From Legionella antarctica (GTDB lineage Bacteria; Pseudomonadota; Gammaproteobacteria; Legionellales; Legionellaceae): a stretch of DNA of 64,000 bases. Positions 20,309-28,862 of the stretch are shown piece by piece. Location: NCBI RefSeq assembly GCF_011764505.1, contig NZ_AP022839.1, forward strand, positions 3,509,001 to 3,573,000, given 5' to 3'. The first letter of the stretch is position 1. The number at the start of each line of letters is the position of its first letter. Under the pieces are notes generated by a model. It made no database searches, was not told where the DNA came from, and was given only the letters and a program-made list of their open reading frames with translations. The position numbers were made by a program, and so were the translations under genes.

Positions 20309-20417
20309 TTATTTAGATGAAAATTTTGTTAGTCTGCTTGATTTTCATACCAATTAGAATTAAATTTAAAAGGATTTAAAAATAATTAATAAAAAAACAG
20401 CACAATTAATAAAATAA

Positions 20418-20426
20418 TGCTATAAT
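20418..20426 (+). promoter_or_regulatory. Extended -10 promoter of the cold-shock gene
   Basis: TGCTATAAT is a perfect extended -10 element (TGN-TATAAT), 27 bp upstream of the cold-shock ATG. No good -35 is present, as usual for extended -10 promoters. Transcription would start near 20433, giving a leader of only about 20 nt. Confidence 0.6.
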
Positions 20427-20453
20427 GGTCTGGTAACAATTTAGGAAATTAAA

Positions 20454-20660
20454 ATGTCAGATAAAATACGCGGTACAGTAAAATGGTTTAATGAGTCCAA
20501 AGGTTTCGGTTTTTTAGAAAGTGGCGGTAAAGATTATTTTGTGCATTTCAGCGCAATCCAAAGCAGTGGTTTCAAAACTCTTGCTGAAGGTGCAACTGTA
20601 ATGTTCAAAGCTAGCAACGGACAAAAAGGTCCTCAAGCTGAAGAAGTTGAAGTAGTCTAA
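20454..20660 (+). CDS. Cold-shock domain protein (CspA family)
   Basis: 68 residues forming a single cold-shock domain. RNP1 is visible as KGFGFLE and RNP2 as YFVHFSAI, with the starting [11 protein letters not shown] pattern. Such proteins bind single-stranded RNA/DNA and melt mRNA structure. The predicted 5' leader is about 20 nt, far shorter than the long regulatory leader of E. coli cspA, so thermo-regulation by a leader RNA switch is unlikely here. A good rho-independent terminator follows immediately, making it a monocistronic unit. Which csp paralogue it is cannot be decided. Confidence 0.93.
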   Translation: MSDKIRGTVKWFNESKGFGFLESGGKDYFVHFSAIQSSGFKTLAEGATVMFKASNGQKGPQAEEVEVV

Positions 20661-20674
20661 TCATTTATTTTCGC

Positions 20675-20725
20675 CCTATTATTTTTAAGATAGCAATGTC
20701 TTAGGATAAATAGGGTGTTTTTTTA
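20675..20725 (+). terminator. Rho-independent terminator of the cold-shock gene
   Basis: CCCTATT and a TAAGA arm pair with TCTTA and AATAGGG around a short loop, followed by a GTTTTTTT tract. It starts 15 bp after the stop codon. Confidence 0.75.
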
Positions 20726-20949
20726 CCTGAAATTCCTTGCGACACCATTCTTGTGTCCCTAATTCCACTGATAAAATTTGATCCTAAGCTAATGAAATTT
20801 TAAAGATATACAATATCAGGTCGACTTTTGCTCTTCCCTGACTATAATCAAATGTAATTCATCAAAAAAAATAAATTTAAGTTCCAATCAAATAAATCAA
20901 GAGTAAGCAGCATACTTATTTTAGTCGCTATAAATTTACAAGGAATCGT

Positions 20950-21513
20950 ATGATGAGTAAAAAAATTGCAGTTATCGTTGGGAGCATACGCAAAGATTCA
21001 CTCAATATTAAAATGGCCAAAGTACTTATCTCACTTGCACCCGAATCAATAAAACCCGAAATAATTGCCATTGATGAGCTGCCAGTATACAACCCGGATC
21101 TGGATGATGAGGAACCAATACCTGCCTCCTGGACAACATTCCGGAAGCAGATAAAATCATGTCAAGGGGTCTTGTTTGTAACTCCAGAGTATAATCGCTC
21201 CGTTCCTGGTGTTCTGAAGAATGCTATTGATGTAGGTTCTCGGCCTTATGGTCAGAGCGTCTGGGGAGGAAAACCAGGGGCGATAATCAGCGTTTCACCC
21301 AGCGCAATTGGGGGATTTGGAGCAAATCAACATTTAAGACAATGCATGGTATTTTTAGATGTGCCCCTTCTCCAGCAACCCGAAGCCTATATAGGACAGG
21401 CAGCAAATTTATTTAATGACAAAGGGGAAATTACCAATGAGGACACACGAAAGTTTTTACGTAAGTTTATAGATAGCTATGCAAAATGGGTGGCAACAAA
21501 CGCTTCATCTTGA
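20950..21513 (+). CDS. NADPH-dependent FMN reductase family protein
   Basis: 187 residues, flavodoxin-like fold. Begins KKIAVIVGSIRKDSLNIK, the phosphate-binding loop of the NADPH-dependent FMN reductase/ArsH/chromate-quinone reductase family, and has the signature TPEYNRSVPGVLKNAID near residue 78 plus GKPGAIISVSPSAIGGFGA. Likely a cytosolic NAD(P)H:quinone or azo/chromate reductase protecting against oxidative stress; substrate unknown. ATGs at 20950 and 20953 are both served by the AAGGA SD. It is the last chromosomal gene before the transposon. Confidence 0.88.
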   Translation: MMSKKIAVIVGSIRKDSLNIKMAKVLISLAPESIKPEIIAIDELPVYNPDLDDEEPIPASWTTFRKQIKSCQGVLFVTPEYNRSVPGVLKNAIDVGSRPYGQSVWGGKPGAIISVSPSAIGGFGANQHLRQCMVFLDVPLLQQPEAYIGQAANLFNDKGEITNEDTRKFLRKFIDSYAKWVATNASS

Positions 21514-21681
21514 TGAATCGTAAAGACCCTTGAGGAGTGCGTCTATAAACACAATTGAAATTGTACCGGCAAGTCTGCCTAGTGTGTACGTAGACCCTGT
21601 TTCCGGTCAACATTAGTTCCCACTTCAAGAATGTAGTTGTCATTAACGTGCTTTTCATTTAATATCGCTATCAACTCTATG

Positions 21682-21721
21682 CCTAAAACCGCCTTATCAC
21701 CAATAAGTAGTTCCGCCTCTA
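21682..21721 (+). repeat. Left terminal inverted repeat of the Tn3-family transposon
   Basis: Starts CCTAAAACCGCCTTATC; reverse complement of 27614-27653 with 38 of 40 matches. Confidence 0.88.
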
Positions 21722-21752
21722 TGCATTATGGGAACTATTAAAGGAAATAAAA

Positions 21753-22835
21753 ATGAATGATAACAAAATGACTCACAAAATAGACTCCGTTGTTGTGACT
21801 CATAATACCCCTGATTTGCTAATCAAAGATATTAGTACGCTCATTGATGAAGCAAGAAATCATATTGCCCGTGAATATAATTCAACTCAAGCACTTCTTT
21901 GCTGGTTAATTGGCAAACGTATTGATGATGAAATACTAAAGTCGGAGCGTGCTGAATATGGGGAGACTATTGTTGTTACTTTAGCCAATCATCTTGCCCT
22001 CAGTTATGGCAAGGGTTACAGTCGGCCGAACCTGTTCAGAATGATCAAATTTGCTAAATCATTCCCTGATCGTGAGATTGTCTCAACACTGTCGAGACAA
22101 TTGTCCTGGTCTCATTTTGTTCTAATTTGTGCTATCGAAGATACTTTGAAGCGAGATTTTTATGCTGAAATGTGTCGTGTTCAGCGCTGGAGCGTTCGTA
22201 CATTACAAAAACAAATGAATGGTATGTTATACGAGCGGATAGCCCTTAGTAAGCAGCCTGAAAGTGTCATAAAACTGCAATTAGATAAATTAAAAAAGAC
22301 TGATGAAATGACAGCGGATCTTACGTTTAAAGAACCCTATTTTCTGAATTTTATTGGTGCTCATGAATGTCAATCAGAAGAAGATCTTGAAAATTTAATT
22401 CTGAATAATATTACGGATTTTCTTCAAGAATTAGGCACTGACTTTTGTTTTGTCGCTCGTCAAAAAAGAATGAGCACGGGTAAAAAGGATCGTTATTTAG
22501 ATCTGTTGTTTTTCAATCGGCGATTGTCTCGATTGATTGCGATAGAACTAAAGTTAGGTGACTTCGATCCGGCCTATAAAGGCCAAATGGAATGGTATCT
22601 TAACTGGCTTGATAAAAATGAACGCTTTCAACATGAAGGTAAGCCAATGGGGATTATTCTTTGTGCAGGGAAAGATCATGACGACATTGAATACCTTGAA
22701 ATGGATAAAACAGGCATTCATGTTGCTCAATATTTAACTGAAATGCCACCAAAAGAAATTTTAGAAGCCCATTTACGCAAGGCTATAGCTATAGCGAAAG
22801 AAAATCATCTTAAAAAATCTCTGCTTAAAGATTAA
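21753..22835 (+). CDS. YhcG/DUF1016 family PDDEXK nuclease
   Basis: 360 residues. The N-terminal DUF1016 helical domain (LIDEARNHIAREYNS near 28, GKGYSRPNLFRMIKFA near 86, LSRQLSWSHFVLI near 113) is followed by a PDDEXK nuclease domain in which YLDLLFF supplies the Asp (about residue 250) and IAIELKLGDF the ExK pair (about 263-265). Proteins of this family are found in restriction loci and mobile elements, and their function is poorly defined. Here it is the first gene inside the transposon, 3 bp ahead of tnpA, so it is almost certainly co-expressed with it. It could protect the element, process ends, or be simple cargo; the sequence does not decide. Confidence 0.9.
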   Translation: MNDNKMTHKIDSVVVTHNTPDLLIKDISTLIDEARNHIAREYNSTQALLCWLIGKRIDDEILKSERAEYGETIVVTLANHLALSYGKGYSRPNLFRMIKFAKSFPDREIVSTLSRQLSWSHFVLICAIEDTLKRDFYAEMCRVQRWSVRTLQKQMNGMLYERIALSKQPESVIKLQLDKLKKTDEMTADLTFKEPYFLNFIGAHECQSEEDLENLILNNITDFLQELGTDFCFVARQKRMSTGKKDRYLDLLFFNRRLSRLIAIELKLGDFDPAYKGQMEWYLNWLDKNERFQHEGKPMGIILCAGKDHDDIEYLEMDKTGIHVAQYLTEMPPKEILEAHLRKAIAIAKENHLKKSLLKD

Positions 22836-22838
22836 GTC

Positions 22839-25772
22839 ATGTTGACTCAAGAATTTTTAGATATAGAGCCTAATGATTTTTGGCAGGTACTTCCACATGA
22901 GAAGCGATTACTTCAAAAAAAACGAGGATTGTCGCGCTTAGCATATCTATTGCTGTTCAGATGGTTTGAGAAAACAGCTAGTTATCCAAAAGACATCAAA
23001 ACGCTGCCCTTTGATTTAATCGAAAAAGGTATTGTTTTATCAAAAGAGATAATTTCGCATGAGAAATTGTTTGCTTTTTTTGGACAAGAGCGAATTATTA
23101 ATCGATATAAACAAGAAATCAGAGCGTATTTTGGATTTAATAATTTTGATAAAGAGTGCCCTTTGCTTCATGAGTTTTTAATAACGAACATTTTTAAAGA
23201 AAAAAATGATGAGGCATTAAAATTTAAACTTTGCGCCTACCTTAAAGCAATGAAAGTTGAGATTCCATTTGAAGCAATCTTACTTGATGTAATCAAAAAT
23301 GCCAAAACAGATAAAGAGCAACAAATATTTTCTCAAATTGAACGTTTATTATCAGATAAAGATAAAAACTACATCGATGACTACCTGTTAACTAGCGATG
23401 ATTTCGATGGGGTTTGCCAATTTTTACGACAAGACTCTAGCGATTCAAGCAAAAAAGGCGTTGCGAATGAAATTAAACGCCTTGAAATATTAAATCAATT
23501 GTCAGTTACATCATTTGGATTTATTAGTGATATCAATATAAAACAACGGAACATTTATAAACGACGGTTTTACACAGACACCCCTGAAAGGACTAAACGC
23601 AGAACAGATATAAGTCGTTACTCTCTGGCAATAATATTTTGTATTCAGCGCCATCAAGAAGCTATCGATAGCTTAATTGACCATTTGCTCTATTTTATCC
23701 ATCAAATAAAGAAAACTGCAGATAAAAAACAAGAAAAGCTGAATAAAGAGATTGGTCAGCGACTAGGAGATTTAGATTCATTATATTCACTAGCCGAAAT
23801 AAACCGAGACTTTCCCCAAGGGATTATTGAACAGGTTGTATATCCATCTGTTTCTCAAGAAACAATAGAGCATATAATTAAAACAAGAGACTTTGCTCGT
23901 CAAATCAAAAAAAAGGTAAGAGAGTCAGTTATCAAAAGATACTCTAACTCGTATCGCTATACTATTTTTAACATTATTAATTGTTTAAAGTTTCATTCTA
24001 ATAACACGGCATTTTTAGAGGCATTAACATTAATAAAGCGGTATCAGAAGAGTAAACTTAAATACTACCCGATTGAAGCAGAAGTACCAATTGATGGCTT
24101 GATTAGTAAACAGCAGCAAAAAGAAATATACGAGAGGGATGAACTTAATAATTCAAGAGTTTTGAGAAAAAACTATGAATGCGCTATTTTCAAACTCTTA
24201 CGACTTAAATTGAAGCATAAAGAAGTATGGGTGAGTGGTGCTTTTAAATACCGTGACCCTGTTGATGATTTGCCGAAAGACTTTGACGAGAAACGCGAGG
24301 AATATTTTGCCTTGATGGATGCTCCATTATTAGCAAAAGACTTTATCGATAAAATTAAAGATGAGATGAGCAAAAATATTCGGCAGCTCGATAATGGATA
24401 TCCTAAGAATGAATTAGTTAATATTGTTAAAAAGAAAGGTAAACCCTGGATTATGCTCACACCTTTAGTAAAGGTTGATGAGCCTAAGTTTATTCAACGA
24501 CTCAAAGAAGCCGTTCTTGCCAAGTGGGGTGTTATTGATCTTTTAGATATTTTAAAAGAAGTCGATTTACGTGAAAACTTCACAGACTGTTTTAGTACAG
24601 CGGGCAATCGTGAAATTTTAGACCGTGAAACAATTCGAAAGCGACTATTGTTATGTAACTTCGCTATTGGTACTAATGCTGGGCTTAAACGAACAGCTGG
24701 CGCATCTAAAGGTGCGGTTACTTTTGAAGAGCTGCGCCATATTAAAAATTTTTTTCTCAATAAAGATGATTTGCGTGAAGCAATAAATACAATTGTTAAC
24801 GCTATTTTTAGAATAAGAAATCCTCAAATATGGAGATCAGTTTCTACAGCTTGTGCCGCAGACTCTAAGCAGTTTGGGTGTTTCACCAAAAATTTGCTAA
24901 CAGAATGGAGTCCGCGTCACCACAGTAGTGGAGTCATGATTTACTGGCATGTCAGTGATCAATACATCTGCGTTTACTCACAAATGAAAACATGTACCTC
25001 ATCTGAAGTAGCATCAATGTTACAAGGAATTATGGATCAAGAAACTGAGATGGAGATTGAATCACAATATGTGGATAGCCATGGACAAAGCGAGCTTGGT
25101 TTTGCTTTAAGCTATCTTGAGCAATTCGATCTACTCCCAAGATACAAAACTATTGGTAATCAAAAACTTTACCTTCCTGAAGATGATTTCCAAATTAAAA
25201 ATATCAAAGAAATTACTACACGTACCATTAATTGGGAACTCATAGAAGAACAATATAATGAAATGATCAAACATGGAGTTGCTCTAAAATTAGGTACGGC
25301 AACTGCAGAAACGATTATCAGAAAATTTGCCAGAAGCAACTATCAACACCCGACATTTAAAGCCTTTATGGAGCTTGGAAAAGCAGTCAAAACCACCTTT
25401 TTATGTCGCTATCTCCATTCAGTTGAACTCAGACAACAAATTAATGCTGGCCTAAATGTTGTAGAAAATTGGAATGGTGCCAATGATTTTGTGTATTACG
25501 GTAAAAGTGGCGAAATTACATCAAACTCTCGTGATGATCAAGAAATCTCAATGCTTTGTTTGCACTTACTTCAGACGAGTATTTCGTACATTAATACCTT
25601 GCTCATTGAAGAATTATTACATGATGAATATTGGATAGGCCTGTTAGGGGAAGATGATTATAGAGCGCTAACAGCCTTATTCTATTTACACATTAATCCA
25701 TATGGCAGCTTTGAAGTGGATCTAACAAAGCGCTTAATCATTAAACTGATATCGGCAGGAGCCATGGCATGA
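22839..25772 (+). CDS. tnpA: Tn3-family transposase TnpA
   Basis: 977 residues, typical for Tn3 transposases. Starts with the family pattern LTQEFLDIEPNDFW and has the DUF4158 and DDE Tn3 domains. The catalytic triad appears intact: Asp in CAADSKQFGCF near residue 674, Asp in YVDSHGQSELGFAL near 746, and Glu in NVVENWNGAND near 875. HHSSGVMIYWHVSDQYIC, just after the first Asp, is another strongly conserved block. It catalyses replicative transposition by binding the terminal inverted repeats. No frameshift or stop is present, so the enzyme could be active. Confidence 0.96.
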   Translation: MLTQEFLDIEPNDFWQVLPHEKRLLQKKRGLSRLAYLLLFRWFEKTASYPKDIKTLPFDLIEKGIVLSKEIISHEKLFAFFGQERIINRYKQEIRAYFGFNNFDKECPLLHEFLITNIFKEKNDEALKFKLCAYLKAMKVEIPFEAILLDVIKNAKTDKEQQIFSQIERLLSDKDKNYIDDYLLTSDDFDGVCQFLRQDSSDSSKKGVANEIKRLEILNQLSVTSFGFISDINIKQRNIYKRRFYTDTPERTKRRTDISRYSLAIIFCIQRHQEAIDSLIDHLLYFIHQIKKTADKKQEKLNKEIGQRLGDLDSLYSLAEINRDFPQGIIEQVVYPSVSQETIEHIIKTRDFARQIKKKVRESVIKRYSNSYRYTIFNIINCLKFHSNNTAFLEALTLIKRYQKSKLKYYPIEAEVPIDGLISKQQQKEIYERDELNNSRVLRKNYECAIFKLLRLKLKHKEVWVSGAFKYRDPVDDLPKDFDEKREEYFALMDAPLLAKDFIDKIKDEMSKNIRQLDNGYPKNELVNIVKKKGKPWIMLTPLVKVDEPKFIQRLKEAVLAKWGVIDLLDILKEVDLRENFTDCFSTAGNREILDRETIRKRLLLCNFAIGTNAGLKRTAGASKGAVTFEELRHIKNFFLNKDDLREAINTIVNAIFRIRNPQIWRSVSTACAADSKQFGCFTKNLLTEWSPRHHSSGVMIYWHVSDQYICVYSQMKTCTSSEVASMLQGIMDQETEMEIESQYVDSHGQSELGFALSYLEQFDLLPRYKTIGNQKLYLPEDDFQIKNIKEITTRTINWELIEEQYNEMIKHGVALKLGTATAETIIRKFARSNYQHPTFKAFMELGKAVKTTFLCRYLHSVELRQQINAGLNVVENWNGANDFVYYGKSGEITSNSRDDQEISMLCLHLLQTSISYINTLLIEELLHDEYWIGLLGEDDYRALTALFYLHINPYGSFEVDLTKRLIIKLISAGAMA

Positions 25773-26467
25773 GAACACCAACCAAAGAGATTGTAAAAAA
25801 AATAAGTAAAATTCTACGTGACGAACGGCCTGATTATATTTATCTAAGGGATTTATTTAAAAAAATTCGGGAAGAATTTGATATTGTAGTCACAACGCAA
25901 ACTAAACGATTGCCTTATGTTCCTACAGAAGAAGAGTTGAAGCGGTATTACAATATTATATGGCAAACCAGGAATACGAAGCACATGATCCTGATAAAAA
26001 CACTACTCTATACGGGGATTCGAGTTCAAGAGTTGGTTAATGTAAAAATGGAGGACATTGATTTTGATCGATGCCAAATCAGAATTAATCAAGGAAAAGG
26101 CAATAAAGATCGTATTGTACCATTCCCACATGATTTTAGAGAAATACTCATCCTGTTTGTGAGTACTGAACAAGCTAATGGGGCGGTTTATCTTTTTGAA
26201 TCGAATCGCAAAAAGCCTTTTACTACACGTGGAATAAGAAAAATTCTAGCAGACTATGCCACGGAGGCAGGAATACAACAATCTATCTCGCCACATAAGT
26301 TGCGACATTTTTTATTTACCTGGCTCAAAAAACAGGGTGTGGATGATGCTTTAATTCAACCCTATTCAGGCCATGAAACCAGACAGTCTCTGGAGGTGTA
26401 CTCAAAACTGTCGCTTGCAGATGCTCAAGAAGTGTATAATGAAAAAATTGATAAATTTCCAATTTAA
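25769..26467 (+). CDS. Tyrosine recombinase (putative TnpI-type resolvase)
   Basis: 232 residues. The catalytic residues of a tyrosine recombinase are all visible: Arg in TGIRVQELVNV near 89, a Lys in the GKGNKDRIVPF beta-hairpin near 115, HKLRHF (His and Arg) near 182, His in YSGHETRQS near 206 and nucleophile Tyr in LEVYSKL near 216. The N-terminal core-binding part is short, about 45 residues before the catalytic domain. It starts in a 4-bp ATGA overlap with tnpA, so it is an integral transposon gene, probably resolving cointegrates as TnpI does in Tn4430. No internal resolution site was found. Confidence 0.9.
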   Translation: MRTPTKEIVKKISKILRDERPDYIYLRDLFKKIREEFDIVVTTQTKRLPYVPTEEELKRYYNIIWQTRNTKHMILIKTLLYTGIRVQELVNVKMEDIDFDRCQIRINQGKGNKDRIVPFPHDFREILILFVSTEQANGAVYLFESNRKKPFTTRGIRKILADYATEAGIQQSISPHKLRHFLFTWLKKQGVDDALIQPYSGHETRQSLEVYSKLSLADAQEVYNEKIDKFPI

Positions 26468-26499
26468 TCACTTTGAAAACAATAGAGGTATAATTGATT

Positions 26500-27600
26500 A
26501 TGGTAGGATATAAGCAAATTCTTGTAGTTAAAGAAACACATGAAGGTGAAAGCCGTGTTGCTTTAACACCTACAACTGTTGCTGTGTTAGTTAAAAAACA
26601 CTATCAAGTGCTGGTTGAAACAGATGCTGGATTGAAAGCAGGATTTACTAATGATGAGTATATAAATGCAGGTGCTAAAATTTTTTCATTAACATCGTCA
26701 GGATTTCCAAGTAATACGTTCATTGTTAGGATTCACCGTCCGAGTAAGGCACGAAGGTTAATAGAAAATAAGAATTTTCACGAAAATATAGCTATGTTAG
26801 GATTTTTATCTCCATTTGTAGCCGATGATCATATTGCTGCTTGGCAAGAATTAGGAATTACAACACTGTCATTTGATTTATTCAAAAGCTTATCTATCAA
26901 TGATCCAAAAAATGCACAGTCGGCAATGAGCCGGATTGCAGGAAGATTAGCATTTCAGGATGCATTTAAGCGCTATAGAGGTGAACAGCCAGTCAAACTA
27001 ACAGTAATTGGTACTGGTCCCGCAGCGATCAGTGCTGCGCTTGAAGCGTTAAAACATCAAGTGCCCGTTCAGGTTTTTGGTAGAAAAGTGCAACATAAGG
27101 CTGAGTTAGAGGCGTCAGGAATGACGTATTATGTCTTACCGGACGCGGATGAAGAGGTGAATTTTATTAAGCCACATTTAGCTGAAGAAACAATAGTAAT
27201 TACAGCAGCAAGAACATCTGGCAAAAAGGCTCCCTTATTAATCGATGAAGAAAGCATCCGTCTTTTACCACACAATGCTGTTGTTGTTGATCTTGCAGTG
27301 AGTAACGGAGGAAATGTTACTGGTAGTAAAAGTGATCAAGTGATTAATATAGCAAAAGGGATCTCCATTATAAACGTCTCCGGTTATCCAAAAGCAGAAC
27401 CTAGATTTTCGAGTGAAGCATATGCACAATGTGTGGTTAGCTTAATTATTGAAATTATGTCCCCAGAGGGAGATATGCTATTTGAAAATGATCTGGTACA
27501 AGAAATTTGGGTCACTCATGAGGGACAAAGACATGATTCACTATATGAGAAATTTGATGAATCTGAAGCAAGTAGTTTGAAACTGATGGCTAAATTATAA
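26500..27600 (+). CDS. Orphan NAD(P) transhydrogenase alpha / alanine dehydrogenase-like protein
   Basis: 366 residues from the ATG at 26500, which follows an AGAGGT SD. The AlaDH/PNT N-terminal domain is clear (VVKETHEGESRVALTPTT) and a Rossmann NAD-binding segment follows (VTVIGTGPAAISAALEA near residue 168, with Ala in place of the last Gly). SINDPKNAQSAMSRIAG resembles the PntA segment SRAQSLDALSSMANIAG more than alanine dehydrogenase. There is no membrane domain and no pntB neighbour, so it cannot be a proton-pumping transhydrogenase on its own. Last gene in the transposon, hence probable cargo of unknown substrate. Other readings: a divergent amino-acid dehydrogenase or saccharopine-type reductase. 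Confidence 0.75.
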   Translation: MVGYKQILVVKETHEGESRVALTPTTVAVLVKKHYQVLVETDAGLKAGFTNDEYINAGAKIFSLTSSGFPSNTFIVRIHRPSKARRLIENKNFHENIAMLGFLSPFVADDHIAAWQELGITTLSFDLFKSLSINDPKNAQSAMSRIAGRLAFQDAFKRYRGEQPVKLTVIGTGPAAISAALEALKHQVPVQVFGRKVQHKAELEASGMTYYVLPDADEEVNFIKPHLAEETIVITAARTSGKKAPLLIDEESIRLLPHNAVVVDLAVSNGGNVTGSKSDQVINIAKGISIINVSGYPKAEPRFSSEAYAQCVVSLIIEIMSPEGDMLFENDLVQEIWVTHEGQRHDSLYEKFDESEASSLKLMAKL

Positions 27601-27613
27601 CATTGACTTTGCT

Positions 27614-27653
27614 TAGAGGCGGAACTATTTATTGATGATAAGGCGGTTTTAGG
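27614..27653 (-). repeat. Right terminal inverted repeat of the Tn3-family transposon
   Basis: Ends GATAAGGCGGTTTTAGG and directly touches the IS6-family terminal repeat at 27654. Differs from the left copy at two positions. Confidence 0.88.
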
Positions 27654-28451
27654 GGCTCTGTCGAAAATTTTCTAAGAAGTTAAGTGCGACCTTTTTCTGG
27701 ACGCAACTAGGCAGCCAACTCATAAAACTGTTTCCAGGCCGGAGTATCTCCACTATTTTTCATCTGTTCTTTTTTCAACATTCGATGCAATTCTATTCCT
27801 GCAATGGTCGCCGCGGCTGATTCAAAGGATTTAAAACCAAGCGTGTATTTGGTAACATTTTTAATGCCACGATGGTCTTGTTCTACCATGTTATTTAGAT
27901 ATTTTATCCGTCTTATTTCAATCAATAAATGCCATAATCCATGAATAAAAAGTAAGGTATTGATTCGTTCCAGTGCTGCTGTATTGGATCCGGATTTATC
28001 AATATTTACTTTCTCTGGAACCCCACTAGAACCAATGGCTTTTTTGAAAAACTTCAATACAGCAGGCCGATCTCTCTTTTCTGAAAGCATGAAATCAATG
28101 GTGCTTCCCTCTTTATCTACAGCGCGGTAAAGATAAACCCACGTGCCATTCACTTTGATATACGTTTCATCCATTTTCCAGCTTCGACCCACGGGCTTCT
28201 TCCTTTTTCTGAATGCCTGCTCCAGTTGCGGCGCATAATGAACAACCCATTTTTGCACCGTGGAATGATCTAAGTCAGCCCCCCTTTCTTCCATTAATTC
28301 TTCAATCGCACGATAACTTAATGGATGGGCAACTTTCCATCTGACTGCCATTAATATTAAATCTTTTGGGAAATGACGTCCTTTAAAACTAATCATTGGA
28401 TTGCCTTTTTTCCGCGCATAATAACTTAAGCATGCTATTTTCGACAGAGCC
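27654..28451 (-). mobile_element. IS6-family insertion sequence, intact copy
   Basis: 798 bp, bounded by GGCTCTGTCGAAAAT at 27654 and its inverse complement ending at 28451. Contains a single transposase gene on the minus strand. The 8-bp flanks (GTTTTAGG and TTTATCTT) do not match, so there is no target duplication: one side is the transposon end, the other a truncated copy of the same IS. Confidence 0.88.
27707..28396 (-). CDS. IS6-family transposase
   Basis: 229 residues, full length for the IS6/IS26/IS240 group. Starts MISFKGRHFPKDLILMAVRW. The DDE residues are visible: Asp in WKMDETYIKVNG near residue 71, Asp in VNIDKSGSN near 129, and the acidic partner near 170 in VEQDHRGIK, which carries the usual DHR signature. 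Enzymes of this family move by replicative or conservative cointegrate formation and often leave adjacent deletions, which fits the damaged surroundings. No internal lesion. Confidence 0.93.
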   Translation of the reverse strand: MISFKGRHFPKDLILMAVRWKVAHPLSYRAIEELMEERGADLDHSTVQKWVVHYAPQLEQAFRKRKKPVGRSWKMDETYIKVNGTWVYLYRAVDKEGSTIDFMLSEKRDRPAVLKFFKKAIGSSGVPEKVNIDKSGSNTAALERINTLLFIHGLWHLLIEIRRIKYLNNMVEQDHRGIKNVTKYTLGFKSFESAAATIAGIELHRMLKKEQMKNSGDTPAWKQFYELAA

Positions 28452-28862
28452 TTTATCTTTACCGCGCTGTAGATAAAGAGGGAAGCACCATTGATTTCAT
28501 GCTTTCAGAAAAGAGAGATCGGCCTGCTGTATTGAAGTTTTTCAAAAAAGCCATTGGTTCTAGTGGGGTTCCAGAGAAAGTAAATATTGATAAATCCGGA
28601 TCCAATACAGCAGCACTGGAACGAATCAATACCTTACTTTTTATTCATGGATTATGGCATTTATTGATTGAAATAAGACGGATAAAATATCTAAATAACA
28701 TGGTAGAACAAGACCATCGTGGCATTAAAAATGTTACCAAATACACGCTTGGTTTTAAATCCTTTGAATCAGCCGCGGCGACCATTAATATAGGCGCGGT
28801 TTTCTGGACACAAAAAAAGGTTTTTTAAGAGCTATTCTTCTTAATACAAAGAGGAGAATAAA

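Larger units (their letters stand above)
21682..27653 (+). mobile_element. Tn3-family transposon with nuclease, tyrosine recombinase and PNT-like cargo
   Basis: A 5,972-bp element bounded by 40-bp terminal inverted repeats that match at 38 of 40 positions. It has four genes in one direction with gaps of 3 bp, a 4-bp overlap and 32 bp: DUF1016 PDDEXK nuclease, Tn3 transposase, tyrosine recombinase, transhydrogenase-like protein. The left coding start is 31 bp inside the left repeat and the last stop is 13 bp from the right repeat, so there is practically no non-coding space. A 5-bp target duplication cannot be tested because the right end abuts an IS6-family element. Tn3-type elements normally use a serine resolvase; the tyrosine recombinase recalls TnpI of Tn4430. 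Confidence 0.85.

Noticed and set aside
27646..28459. 8-bp target duplication around the intact IS6 copy
   Set aside because: The flanks GTTTTAGG and TTTATCTT do not match.
28499..28828. Open frame of 109 codons on the plus strand
   Set aside because: It is the middle of the truncated IS6 transposase running into the IS3 end, not a gene.
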